Part shown: in pieces, positions 6,756 through 14,256 of the stretch
Numbering within the stretch: position 1 is the stretch's first letter
How the letters are laid out: each line of letters opens with the position of its first letter
NCBI GenBank assembly: GCA_902470475.1
Contig: CABRGT010000023.1
Span: 1 to 26,293, forward strand
Length of the DNA: 26,293 nucleotides
Source of the DNA: an uncultured Porphyromonadaceae bacterium
GTDB taxonomy: Bacteria > Bacteroidota > Bacteroidia > Bacteroidales > Muribaculaceae
Direction of reading: 5' to 3'
Program-made: the position numbers and the translations under genes
The notes under the pieces: generated by a model
What the model was told of the DNA's origin: nothing
The model's database searches: none
What the model saw: the letters and a program-made list of their open reading frames with translations, nothing else

Positions 6756-8048
6756 TCAGCGGGCGATGAGGAGGAAGTAGTTTTTCTTACCTTTCTGGAC
6801 GAGGATGTAGCGGTCGTTGAGCAGCATGGCGGGGGAGACGGGGGCGTATGCGTCGGCTACCTTTTCCTTGTTGATCATCAGTCCGCCCTGCTGGGCGAGT
6901 TTGCGGAGTTCGCCCTTGGAGGGGAATACGTGTGACTTTTCGACGAGCAGGTCGGCGAGGCCGATGCCGGCGTCGATGTCGGCGCGGTCGACTTCGAATG
7001 TGGGTACGCCTTCGAGGACCTGGAGGAGTGTCTGCTCGTCGAGGCGGTGGAGTGCTTCGGCGGCGTTGTTGCTGAAGAGGATCTGGGATGCCTCGACGGC
7101 TGCCTCGTAGTCGGCGGCGGAGTGGACCATGGTGGTGATTTCCTTGGCGAGGCGCTTCTGGAGGGGGCGTGCGCCGGGGTTCTGGGCCTGTTCGGCGACG
7201 AGAGCCTCGACTTCGTCGCGGGTGAGCTCGGTGAAGATCTTTATGTACTTGGCTGCGTCGTCGTCGCTGACGTTGAGCCAGAACTGGTAGAATCTGTAGG
7301 GTGATGTGTAGCGGGGATCGAGCCAGACGTTGCCGCTCTCGGTCTTGCCGAACTTGCCGCCGTCGGCCTTGGTGATGAGGGGGCAGGTGAGGGCGAATGC
7401 CTCGCCGCCGAGTGTGCGGCGGATGAGTTCGGTGCCGGTGGTGATGTTGCCCCACTGGTCGGAGCCGCCGAGCTGCAGGCGGCAGTTCTTTTCCTTGTAG
7501 AGGTGCAGGAAGTCGTAGCCCTGGCAGAGCTGGTATGAAAATTCGGTGAACGACATGCCCTCGCGGCTTTCGCCGGAGAGTCGCTTCTTGACGGAGTCCT
7601 TGGCCATCATGTAGTTGACGGTGATGTGCTTGCCGACGTCGCGGATGAAGTCGAGAAACGAGAATGGTTTCATCCAGTCGTAGTTGTTGACCATCTCGGC
7701 GGCGTTGGGGGCGTCGGAGTCGAAGTCGAGGAATTTGGCGAGCTGTGCCTTGATGGCCTGCTGGTTGTGGCGGAGGGTCTCCTCGTCGAGGAGCTTGCGC
7801 TCCTGGCTCTTCATGGAGGGGTCGCCGATCATGCCGGTGGCACCGCCGATGAGCGCGATGGGCTTGTGGCCCGAGCGCTGGAAGTGCTTGAGCATCATGA
7901 CGCCCACGAGGTGGCCTATGTGGAGGGAGTCGGCCGTGGGGTCGATGCCGAGGTAGGCCGTGGTCATTTCTTTTTTCAGCTGTTCCTGGGTTCCGGGCAT
8001 CATCTGGTGTATCATGCCTCGCCAGGTAAGTTCGTCAATAAAGTCCAT
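6756..8048 (-). CDS. tyrS: Tyrosyl-tRNA synthetase
   Basis: Charges tRNA-Tyr with tyrosine in two steps through tyrosyl-AMP; cytoplasmic homodimer. The 430-residue length is normal for the bacterial TyrS family. Class I signatures are plain: HIGH, spelled exactly (residues 43-46, after AYLGIDPTADSL), and KFGKT (232-236) in the KMSKS position. Between them lie the tyrosine-pocket segments QLCQGYDFLHLY and QLGGSDQWGNI. An S4-like RNA-binding domain closes the protein (about 365-430, with GGLMINKEKV). It lies 51 bp downstream of cdd on the same strand with no terminator between, so the two are probably cotranscribed, and it ends in a strong terminator. Confidence 0.97.
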   Translation of the reverse strand: MDFIDELTWRGMIHQMMPGTQEQLKKEMTTAYLGIDPTADSLHIGHLVGVMMLKHFQRSGHKPIALIGGATGMIGDPSMKSQERKLLDEETLRHNQQAIKAQLAKFLDFDSDAPNAAEMVNNYDWMKPFSFLDFIRDVGKHITVNYMMAKDSVKKRLSGESREGMSFTEFSYQLCQGYDFLHLYKEKNCRLQLGGSDQWGNITTGTELIRRTLGGEAFALTCPLITKADGGKFGKTESGNVWLDPRYTSPYRFYQFWLNVSDDDAAKYIKIFTELTRDEVEALVAEQAQNPGARPLQKRLAKEITTMVHSAADYEAAVEASQILFSNNAAEALHRLDEQTLLQVLEGVPTFEVDRADIDAGIGLADLLVEKSHVFPSKGELRKLAQQGGLMINKEKVADAYAPVSPAMLLNDRYILVQKGKKNYFLLIAR

Positions 8049-8099
8049 TTTACTGATGATATTGTGGAGTTTTTTCTAATGAATACTTAAGGTAGAGTG

Positions 8100-8573
8100 T
8101 CAGAATCCGGTGAATGCGAGGGGGAGGAGGGATTTGACGGAGGGGAGGCGGTAGATGCTGTCGCGTCCGACGAGGAGTACCTCGACGCCTTGTCCGGCCA
8201 GGGTCTCGTACTCGAGGAGTGCCTGGCGGCAAGCGCCGCAGGGGGCACATGGCTGTGCGACCTCGAGATCGTCGGTGCCGCGGGCGGCGATGGCGATGAT
8301 GCGGAACCGGGCGTCGGGGAAGCGCGCCCCGGCGGAGTAGCATGCCGAGCGTTCGGCGCAGGTGCCGGAGGGGAAGGCGCTGTTCTCCTGGTTGGCGCCG
8401 CAGACGATCTCGCCGTTGTCGAGCAGGATGGCCGCGCCGACCTTGAAGTGGCTGTAGGGCGCGTAGGAGTTGTGGGTGTACTGACGCGCGAGGTCCACGA
8501 CTCGGCGCTCGTCGGCGCCGAGCTCGTCGTATGATAGCTCGTCGAGAGCGATGCTGATGTCTTTTCGTGTCAT
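8100..8573 (-). CDS. cdd: Cytidine deaminase
   Basis: Hydrolyses cytidine or deoxycytidine to uridine or deoxyuridine in pyrimidine salvage; cytoplasmic. From the ATG at 8573 it has 157 residues, near the length of the homotetrameric type. The zinc site is complete: CAE (Cys72, catalytic Glu74) and PCGACRQ (Cys112, Cys115). Three cysteine ligands are typical of the tetrameric class. Substrate-pocket segments NSYAPYSHFKVGAA and GANQENSAFPSG are also visible. A longer frame begins at a TTG at 8606, but that codon overlaps a promoter -7 element, so the ATG is chosen. It probably forms a two-gene unit with tyrS. Confidence 0.95.
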   Translation of the reverse strand: MTRKDISIALDELSYDELGADERRVVDLARQYTHNSYAPYSHFKVGAAILLDNGEIVCGANQENSAFPSGTCAERSACYSAGARFPDARFRIIAIAARGTDDLEVAQPCAPCGACRQALLEYETLAGQGVEVLLVGRDSIYRLPSVKSLLPLAFTGF

Positions 8574-8603
8574 TGTCGGCTCGTTTAGAGGTTTTGGAGT
8601 GTG

Positions 8604-8611
8604 CAAAATTA
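8604..8611 (-). promoter_or_regulatory. -7 element for cdd-tyrS
   Basis: TAATTTTG on the minus strand, about 30 bp before the cdd ATG. No TTG at the usual 19-21 base spacing was found, so this is a half-supported promoter. Confidence 0.45.
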
Positions 8612-8673
8612 CACTTTATTGCTCAAAAGATAAAATAATCGGTCTAAAATTTTAATATCTGAATAATTTCAGC

Positions 8674-8681
8674 TATTTTTG
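8674..8681 (+). promoter_or_regulatory. -7 element for the TPR protein gene
   Basis: TATTTTTG fits TAnnTTTG and leaves a leader of about 55 nt before the ATG at 8744. The -33 element is not clear, so confidence is limited. It is divergent from the cdd element. Confidence 0.45.
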
Positions 8682-8743
8682 CAGCTTGAAAACGCGTCAT
8701 TAGGCGCATAGAGCTGAAAAATAATAAAAAACCAACGATATCA

Positions 8744-9442
8744 ATGGAAAATAAAGAGATTAAAACCCAGGCGACCGTGCAGCCCGACCAGGCACCGGAC
8801 ATCCTGGCCAAAGCCAAGGCCAACAGCAAACTTATTCTGACCCTCTCGATCTTTATATTCTTCGTGCTGGCAGGCGCCCTGGCCTGGTTCTTCATCAGCC
8901 AGAACAATGCAAAGAAGAGCGACGCGAAAGCCGGGCAGGCCGACCTCTACGCCATGAAGGCCGAGCAGTCGATGAGCGCCGCTGACCGCGCGCTGAACGA
9001 CTCGCTGGCCCTGGAGTACTACAAGGAAGCGGCCGACATGGGCCACAAGAGCGGCAACCGCGCCAAGCTCGAGGTAGCCATCCGCCTGTATCAGAAGGGC
9101 GACTATCAGGGTGCGCTCGACTACCTGAAGGACGCTTCGGTGGGCGACAACCTGATCAAGGCCGGCTCGTACACGCTGATGGGCGACTGCTACGTGGGCC
9201 TGAAGAACAACGCCGACGCACTGAAGGCCTATGACGACGCCATCAGCGCCGCCGACGAGAATCCGGCCATCGTGCCTCTGGTGCTGATCAAGAAAGCCAA
9301 CATCTTCCGCGCCGAGAAGAACTACGAGGGCGAATACCTGGCCCTGAAGGAGATTCTCGACAAATATCCCGCCTACGACAACAACACGGCCTTCGACGTG
9401 CGCAAGTACTACGAGCGCGCCAAGGCAGCCGCCGGCAAGTAA
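8744..9442 (+). CDS. Membrane-anchored tetratricopeptide-repeat protein
   Basis: 232 residues. An acidic/polar N-terminus (1-28) precedes one strong transmembrane helix (about 29-52, LILTLSIFIFFVLAGALAWF). A helical repeat domain then runs to the end, with TPR-like helices such as LEVAIRLYQKGDYQGALDYL, AGSYTLMGDCYVGL and NADALKAYDDAI, and closes on KKYYERAKAAAGK-like basic sequence. The topology places the repeats outside the cytoplasm. TPR domains assemble protein complexes; this outline (short N-terminus, one helix, TPRs) recalls the YfgM type that works beside periplasmic chaperones, but that comparison is structural only. Partners are unknown. It is followed by a possible terminator. Confidence 0.8.
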   Translation: MENKEIKTQATVQPDQAPDILAKAKANSKLILTLSIFIFFVLAGALAWFFISQNNAKKSDAKAGQADLYAMKAEQSMSAADRALNDSLALEYYKEAADMGHKSGNRAKLEVAIRLYQKGDYQGALDYLKDASVGDNLIKAGSYTLMGDCYVGLKNNADALKAYDDAISAADENPAIVPLVLIKKANIFRAEKNYEGEYLALKEILDKYPAYDNNTAFDVRKYYERAKAAAGK

Positions 9443-9465
9443 CAGCGGTCGAGCGCAAGCATACG

Positions 9466-9509
9466 GACAGGCATCAACCGGCGGTCGCAGGCCACGGTTA
9501 GTGCCTGTC
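9466..9509 (+). terminator. Possible terminator after the TPR gene
   Basis: GACAGGCA (9466-9473) pairs with TGCCTGTC (9502-9509), with a nested AACCG (9476-9480) and CGGTT (9495-9499). A short GCTGTTTTG follows. The loop is large and the T run short, so this is tentative. Confidence 0.45.
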
Positions 9510-9558
9510 GCTGTTTTGTCGGCGCGCTTCCGGACATTTCTCTCCAAAATAGCAGCAG

Positions 9559-11016
9559 ATGAAGGAAAATAATCTGAACGATCTCGCCACGCGGCCTGTG
9601 GGACGGCTACTGTGGCAATACAGCGTGCCGGCGGTGGTGGGTATGCTGGTAATGGCGCTTTACAATGTGGTGGACCGCGTCTTCATAGGCCAGGTCGTGG
9701 GGCCGGAGGCCATAGCGGGTCTGGCGCTGACGTTTCCGCTGATGAATATAACCACGGCCGTGGGTGTGCTGGTGGGTGTGGGCTCATCGACCCGCATCTC
9801 CATCATGATGGGCCGGGGCGACAAACCGCGCGCGGGGCTGATCCTGGGCAATGCGGCCACGCTGACGTTCGCCAACGCGGCGGTGTATATAGCGGTGTTC
9901 GCCCTGTACATGGATCCGATCCTGCGGGCGTTCGGGGCGGGGGATCTCACTCTTCCCTACGCGCGGACATATATGATGTGGGTGCTGCCTGGGCTGCTGC
10001 TGACCAATGTGGCCTTCGGTCTGAACAATGTGCTGCGTGCCACGGGCTATCCGGGCAAGGCCATGTACACGATGCTTATCGGGGCAGGTGTCAACATAGC
10101 GCTCGACGCGCTGTTCGTGCTCGTGCTGGACTGGGGCATGGTGGGCGCGGCGATAGCTACCGATATAGCCATGCTGGTGTCGGCCATCTTTGTGGTGGCG
10201 CATTTCTTCCGCCCGGGCGTGACGCTGGGCTTCAGCCGCGGCACCTTCGGCCTGCGCGGGCGCGTGATACTCGACATAGTGTCGATCGGCGCGGCTCCGG
10301 CGATCGTCAATGCGGCGTCGTGTCTGATCAATGCGCTGATCAACCGGTCGCTGCTCGTGCACGGCGGCGACATGGCCATCGGTGCGGCGGGCATCTTCGT
10401 GACGTTCACATCGCTGCTCACGACGGTGATGATCGGCATAAACATGGGCCTGCAGCCTATACTGGGATATAACTACGGGGCCGGGCTGCTTCACCGCCTG
10501 CGCAGAGTGATGTGGATAGCGATGGGGGCCGTGACGGTGGTTGCGGCAGCCGGAAGCGCCCTGGGACTGCTGATGCCGGGACACATAGCCCGGGCATTCA
10601 CGACCGACGATTACCTGATAGGGGTGACGGAGCACTGTCTGCGCACGACGCTGTGGGCGTTCTCGATCGTGGGAATTCCGATCGTCATCACGTGCTTCTT
10701 CCAGAGTATCGGTTCGCCTGCGCGGTCGATGTTCCTGAGCCTGACGCGGCAGGTCATCTTCCTGATCCCGCTCATGCTGTGGCTGCCGCAGACGATGGGC
10801 GTGACGGGCGTGTGGCTGTCGTTTCCGATATCCGACCTGCTTGCGCTGACGGTGTCGGTGGCCATGTATGTGTATCAGCTGCGCGTCATCGGGCGGGATC
10901 AGCGAAGAACCACGGACCGTGGCTCCATGCCGGACCCGGACCGGGACCGCCCGGACCGGAACCTCCGAAAGGACCCGGCTGAGGCCGTGGCCGCGGAGGA
11001 GGTGGCGGCCCCATGA
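9559..11016 (+). CDS. MATE family efflux transporter
   Basis: Inner-membrane antiporter of the MATE family (NorM/DinF type), expelling drugs or metabolites in exchange for Na+ or H+. Twelve hydrophobic helices can be traced from about residue 16 to 445, in two similar halves. Family stretches include LLWQYSVPAVVGMLVMALYNVVDRVFIG near the N-terminus, shown here in part, plus GLALTFPLMN, LRATGYPGKAM and MGLQPILGYNYG. Homology should end near VYQLRVIGRDQ (about residue 447). The last 38 residues are Arg/Asp/Pro/Ala-rich and unlike a transporter, because they are read antisense through a proline/glycine-rich lipoprotein gene on the other strand. The gene may therefore have lost its original stop. 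Substrate unknown. Confidence 0.92.
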   Translation: MKENNLNDLATRPVGRLLWQYSVPAVVGMLVMALYNVVDRVFIGQVVGPEAIAGLALTFPLMNITTAVGVLVGVGSSTRISIMMGRGDKPRAGLILGNAATLTFANAAVYIAVFALYMDPILRAFGAGDLTLPYARTYMMWVLPGLLLTNVAFGLNNVLRATGYPGKAMYTMLIGAGVNIALDALFVLVLDWGMVGAAIATDIAMLVSAIFVVAHFFRPGVTLGFSRGTFGLRGRVILDIVSIGAAPAIVNAASCLINALINRSLLVHGGDMAIGAAGIFVTFTSLLTTVMIGINMGLQPILGYNYGAGLLHRLRRVMWIAMGAVTVVAAAGSALGLLMPGHIARAFTTDDYLIGVTEHCLRTTLWAFSIVGIPIVITCFFQSIGSPARSMFLSLTRQVIFLIPLMLWLPQTMGVTGVWLSFPISDLLALTVSVAMYVYQLRVIGRDQRRTTDRGSMPDPDRDRPDRNLRKDPAEAVAAEEVAAP

Positions 11017-11161
11017 AGTTGCCGCCGTTGAGATAGACACCGACCGAGGGGTCGATGCCCGGGCCGGAGTATAGCGACCAGCCCATATCGGCGCAGGCGC
11101 TGAGCGCGGCACCGGCCAAGAGGCCGAGGGCGCCGATTGCTATTTTTGCCGAGCGTTTCAT
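10886..11161 (-). CDS. Small Pro/Gly-rich lipoprotein of unknown function
   Basis: 91 residues from the ATG at 11161. A basic start (MKRSAK) and hydrophobic stretch lead to a lipobox LSAC (Cys at about 23), so it is probably a lipoprotein. The rest is low in complexity: a short segment (MGWSLYSGPGIDPSVGVYLN), then five prolines and alternating RP/PG-rich sequence, ending HGPWFFADPAR. No domain is recognised. Unusually for this genome, AAAGGAG stands 7 nt before the ATG, a good Shine-Dalgarno sequence, and a 7-bp hairpin lies in the leader. The frame stays open upstream to 11251, but the lipobox supports the ATG. Its last 131 bp overlap the end of the MATE gene on the other strand. Confidence 0.65.
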   Translation of the reverse strand: MKRSAKIAIGALGLLAGAALSACADMGWSLYSGPGIDPSVGVYLNGGNFMGPPPPPRPRPQPGPFGGSGPGGPGPGPAWSHGPWFFADPAR

Positions 11162-11177
11162 AATGACTCCTTTCCGA

Positions 11178-11195
11178 GGGACGCCGGAGCGTCCC
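11178..11195 (-). other. Leader hairpin before the lipoprotein gene
   Basis: GGGACGC (11178-11184) and GCGTCCC (11189-11195) form a perfect 7-bp stem with a 4-nt loop, a few bases upstream of the AAAGGAG ribosome binding site of the lipoprotein gene. It may stabilise the mRNA or affect translation; no T run follows, so it is not a terminator. Confidence 0.4.
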
Positions 11196-11236
11196 GCTGT
11201 ATTTAAAACGATCGGACGGGGGGCTTGGTTCGATTT

Positions 11237-11267
11237 TTTGCGTGTCGGCAAAAAATCCGTAACTTTG
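11237..11267 (+). promoter_or_regulatory. Promoter of the esterase gene
   Basis: TTTG (11237-11240), 19 bases, then TAACTTTG (11260-11267): a full Bacteroidetes consensus, about 30 bp before the ATG at 11299. Confidence 0.75.
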
Positions 11268-11298
11268 TATCCGGACAGCCACTTAAACAGCCAATATC

Positions 11299-12621
11299 AT
11301 GAAACGCATTATTCTAACCCTGGTGCTGGCAGCACTTTTCAGTTCGGCGCACGCCTCGTATTCGGTCATCGACACGTGTCTGACCAAGTCTGAAATCTTT
11401 CCGGGAACGATCCATACATATAAGGTAGTGGTGCCGGATTCGTATGACCCGGCCACGCCCGCGGCCTTGTATCTGGGACTGGACGGCGTGCTGTGCCGCG
11501 CGCCGGAGGTGATCGATTCGCTGATGGAGGCCGGGGTGATGCCTGTGACGGTGAGTGTCTACCTTCAGCCCGGATATATACCGGGGGATTCAGCCACGGT
11601 AGCGCGCTATAACCGCAGCAATGAGTTTGATGCCACGGACGGTCGCTTCGCCGCTTTCCTTGACCGCGAGCTGCTGCCGGCGGTCGAGTCGCTTGTCACG
11701 CCCGACGGGCGGCGGATACGGTTAACCGGCAATCCGTCGGACCGCATGATATTCGGCCTGAGCAGCGGCGGCATTGCGGCTTTTACGGCCGCGTGGCACC
11801 GGCCCGACCTTTTCGGGAAAGTCTACAGCGGCTGCGGCACTTTCGTGCCGATGCGCGGCGGCAACGACATGGAGGCGATCGTGCGCAAGCATGAGCCGCT
11901 GCCGCTGAGAGTCTATCTTCAGGACGGGTATTCGGATTCGTGGAACCAGATTTTCGGGTCGTGGTACGAAGCCAACCGGCAGCTGGCCTCCGCGCTCGAA
12001 TGGGCGGGTTATGACTGCGGGTTCGACTGGGCCGAGGGTGGCCACAGCGTGGTGCGAACGAGCCAGATCTTTCCGCAGGTGATGACGTGGATGTGGCGCG
12101 GCCCCGGCGACGAGGTGACAGTGCGCCCGACTGCCAACGGGCTGCTCGCGCAGCTGCTTGCCGAGGGCGGGGAATGGCAGAAGACGGCAGTCCGTGAAGA
12201 TTTTGCATTGCCGGATGGCCCGGCCGAGGCTCTTTATCCCGACAGTTCGCTGGTGGCTGTGGCCGCACCGGGGAGCAACTATATCGACCAGTATATCATC
12301 GGACCCGAAGGCGAGCGCCTTTACGGTCAGCGGTTCTACTGGCTCCACACTTATGACAATGCCGCTCTCGATATTCCTTCGATGGTGTTCGACGGCGACG
12401 GCTATCTGTGGGTGATGACGCGGGCCGGGATTCAGATCTGTGACCAGAACGGCCGCGTGCGCGGCATTCTGCGTCTGCCGCCGGATTTCGATGGCGCCCG
12501 GGCCACGCTTTCGGTTGCCGACGGAGAGGTAATCATAGCGGACGGAAACGCGGCATATGTCCGCCGTCTCAACGTGAAGGCGCCGTGTGGCCGACGTCCT
12601 GCGTCGCAGGGAGCCGCATGA
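11299..12621 (+). CDS. Secreted CE1/enterochelin-esterase-like hydrolase with C-terminal propeller fragment
   Basis: 440 residues. A signal peptide (1-19, cleaved after AHA) is followed by an alpha/beta-hydrolase of the esterase D/Fes type (about 25-270). The catalytic triad can be proposed: Ser155 in GLSSGG, Asp209 in LQDGYSD and His249 in EGGHS. The second part (about 275-425) opens with VTVRPTANGLLAQLLAEGG and contains SMVFDGDGYLWVMTRAGIQI, as in SMP-30/gluconolactonase-like propellers, but is too short for a full six-bladed fold. CE1-type esterases remove feruloyl or acetyl groups from plant polysaccharide; others act on siderophores or other esters, and the substrate here is not fixed by sequence. 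The last dozen residues are Arg/Gly/Ala-rich and probably not part of a fold. The gene has its own promoter and terminator. Confidence 0.8.
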   Translation: MKRIILTLVLAALFSSAHASYSVIDTCLTKSEIFPGTIHTYKVVVPDSYDPATPAALYLGLDGVLCRAPEVIDSLMEAGVMPVTVSVYLQPGYIPGDSATVARYNRSNEFDATDGRFAAFLDRELLPAVESLVTPDGRRIRLTGNPSDRMIFGLSSGGIAAFTAAWHRPDLFGKVYSGCGTFVPMRGGNDMEAIVRKHEPLPLRVYLQDGYSDSWNQIFGSWYEANRQLASALEWAGYDCGFDWAEGGHSVVRTSQIFPQVMTWMWRGPGDEVTVRPTANGLLAQLLAEGGEWQKTAVREDFALPDGPAEALYPDSSLVAVAAPGSNYIDQYIIGPEGERLYGQRFYWLHTYDNAALDIPSMVFDGDGYLWVMTRAGIQICDQNGRVRGILRLPPDFDGARATLSVADGEVIIADGNAAYVRRLNVKAPCGRRPASQGAA

Positions 12622-12639
12622 TGGATGTATAGACAGATA

Positions 12640-12675
12640 AATCAAAAGCGCAGCCGGAAGGTTGCGCTTTTGATT
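12640..12675. terminator. Bidirectional terminator between esterase and inositol-phosphate synthase genes
   Basis: A 16-bp stem (12640-12655 with 12660-12675, one G-T pair) around the loop GGAA. The outer part is AATCAAAAGCGCA against TGCGCTTTTGATT, so both strands have A-rich and T-rich flanks. It lies between two convergent genes and serves both. Confidence 0.85.
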
Positions 12676-12722
12676 ATATAACCGGCGGAATGCCGGGAAT
12701 TTTGGCTTGGCGGGAGTGTGCG

Positions 12723-14030
12723 TCAGTCGATGGGCTCGTCAGCTTCGTAACCGCCCATTTCGCGGAGAGTGTTCTTGAGCATGGTGTACTGCTGGAAGAG
12801 ATGGTTGACGGGAACCTCACCCTTGGTGTAGTCGTGCATCGGGCTCTTGAGGAAGAAGCTCAGGAAGCGCTGGATGCCATGACGGCCGGCGCGTGCGGCG
12901 AGGTCGCTCAGCAGAACGAGGTCGAGGCACAGAGGAGCGGCGAGGATGGAGTCGCGGCAGAGGAAGTTGATCTTGATCTGCATGGGGTAGCCCATCCAGC
13001 CGAAGATGTCGATGTTGTCCCAACCTTCCTTGTTGTCGTTGCGCGGGGGATAGTAGTTGATGCGCACTTTGTGGAAGTAGTCGGTGTAGAGGTCGGGCTG
13101 CTCTTCGGGAACGAGGATCGATTCCAGAGTCGAGAGCTTCGAAACTTCCTTGGTGCGGAAGTTGGCGGGCTCGTCGAGCACGAGGCCGTCGCGGTTGCCG
13201 AGGATGTTGGTCGAGAACCAGCCGCTCAGGCCGAGGCAGCGGGTGCCGATGATGGGGGCGAAGCCCGATTTAACGAGGGTCTGGCCGGTCTTGAAGTCCT
13301 TGCCTGCAATGGGCATGCCGGTCTTCTCGGAGAGTTCCCACATTGCGGGGATGTCGACGGTGGTGTTGGGAGCGCCCATGATGAAGGGAGCGCCTTCCTG
13401 AAGTGCTGCGTAAGCGTAGCACATCGAGGGAGCGATGTGTTCCTTGTCGTCGGCCTTCATGGCTTCCTCGAGAGCTGCGAGTGTGCCGTGAACTTTCTCG
13501 TCAACGGGAACGTAGACTTCGGTCGAAGCGGCCCAGAGGACAACGACGCGATCGAGACCGTGCTCTTTCTTGAAGTTGCGGATATCTTCGCGGAGCTGCT
13601 CGGCCATTTCCCAGCGGGTCTTGCCCTGCATGATGTTCTCGCCGTCGAGGCGCTTTGCGTAGTTGTGGTCGAAAGCGGCCTTGAGGGGCTTGATAGCCTG
13701 GAGTTCGTCCTTTACGGGTTCGATGTCTTTTTCCTTGAGGACTTCAGCGTTGATGGCAGCTTCGTAGGCGGTAGCGGGATAAACGTCCCAGGTGGCGAAC
13801 ACGATGTCGTCGAGTTTTGCCATGGGAACGATTTCGTCGTATTTCAGGTATTTTTTGTCGTCACCTTTGCCTACGCGGATCTTGTCGTACTGAGTCATTG
13901 AGCCGATAGGCTTTGCGAGACCTTTGCGAGCCATGAGGACGCCGGTCATGAAGGTAGTGGCCACGGCGCCGTTACCGACAACCATTACGCCAAGCTTACC
14001 TTCTGCAGGTTTTACTTTGCTTTGAGTCAT
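12723..14030 (-). CDS. myo-Inositol-1-phosphate synthase
   Basis: Converts D-glucose 6-phosphate to 1D-myo-inositol 3-phosphate by an NAD+-dependent oxidation, cyclisation and reduction; cytoplasmic. From the ATG at 14030 it has 435 residues. The NAD-binding start reads MVVGNGAVATT. Typical segments of the bacterial inositol-phosphate synthase family follow: VLWAASTEVYVP, GAPFIMGAPNTTVDIPAM, AGKDFKTGQTL, LGLSGWFSTNILGNRDG and FLCRDSILAAPLCLD. The conserved lysines and Asp of the active site appear to lie in the GKDFKTGQT and KINFLCRDS regions. A frame two codons longer begins at TTG and is rejected. It lies downstream of eight inositol lipid-type genes but has its own promoter. In Bacteroides this enzyme feeds phosphatidylinositol and inositol sphingolipid synthesis. 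Confidence 0.95.
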   Translation of the reverse strand: MTQSKVKPAEGKLGVMVVGNGAVATTFMTGVLMARKGLAKPIGSMTQYDKIRVGKGDDKKYLKYDEIVPMAKLDDIVFATWDVYPATAYEAAINAEVLKEKDIEPVKDELQAIKPLKAAFDHNYAKRLDGENIMQGKTRWEMAEQLREDIRNFKKEHGLDRVVVLWAASTEVYVPVDEKVHGTLAALEEAMKADDKEHIAPSMCYAYAALQEGAPFIMGAPNTTVDIPAMWELSEKTGMPIAGKDFKTGQTLVKSGFAPIIGTRCLGLSGWFSTNILGNRDGLVLDEPANFRTKEVSKLSTLESILVPEEQPDLYTDYFHKVRINYYPPRNDNKEGWDNIDIFGWMGYPMQIKINFLCRDSILAAPLCLDLVLLSDLAARAGRHGIQRFLSFFLKSPMHDYTKGEVPVNHLFQQYTMLKNTLREMGGYEADEPID

Positions 14031-14115
14031 GATCAAATGTAAGTAATTGGTTAGTTTATTATATTTTCTTTTTTTTCTTTTTCGATTGGTCCGCGTGTGC
14101 AGACAATTCAGTGGC

Positions 14116-14145
14116 CAAAGTTAGAGATAAAATCTGAAATGCAAA
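14116..14145 (-). promoter_or_regulatory. Promoter of the inositol-phosphate synthase gene
   Basis: On the minus strand TTTG (14142-14145), 18 bases, then TAACTTTG (14116-14123). Spacing is one base short of the usual 19. It leaves a leader of about 80 nt and separates this gene from the operon upstream. Confidence 0.6.
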
Positions 14146-14256
14146 AAATAATTTAGTCTAAATTATGTATAATTGTGTGAATAAAACAGCAAATTCGCCC
14201 TTATATATAAATATGTGTTAAATTTTCATCTTTCAAGCGCAATTGCTGTTAAGTAA

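Noticed and set aside
8574..8606. Longer cytidine deaminase beginning at a TTG at 8606
   Set aside because: The TTG lies within a promoter -7 element and the added residues are not part of the family; the ATG at 8573 is preferred.
9784..11112. 442-codon minus-strand open frame antisense to the MATE gene
   Set aside because: Arg/His/Gln-rich shadow caused by high GC; the plus-strand frame has clear membrane helices.
12690..13901. 403-codon plus-strand open frame antisense to the inositol-phosphate synthase gene
   Set aside because: Its composition is that of a codon-complement shadow (Val/Glu/Gly/Leu-rich, no domain) and the minus-strand frame is an unmistakable enzyme.
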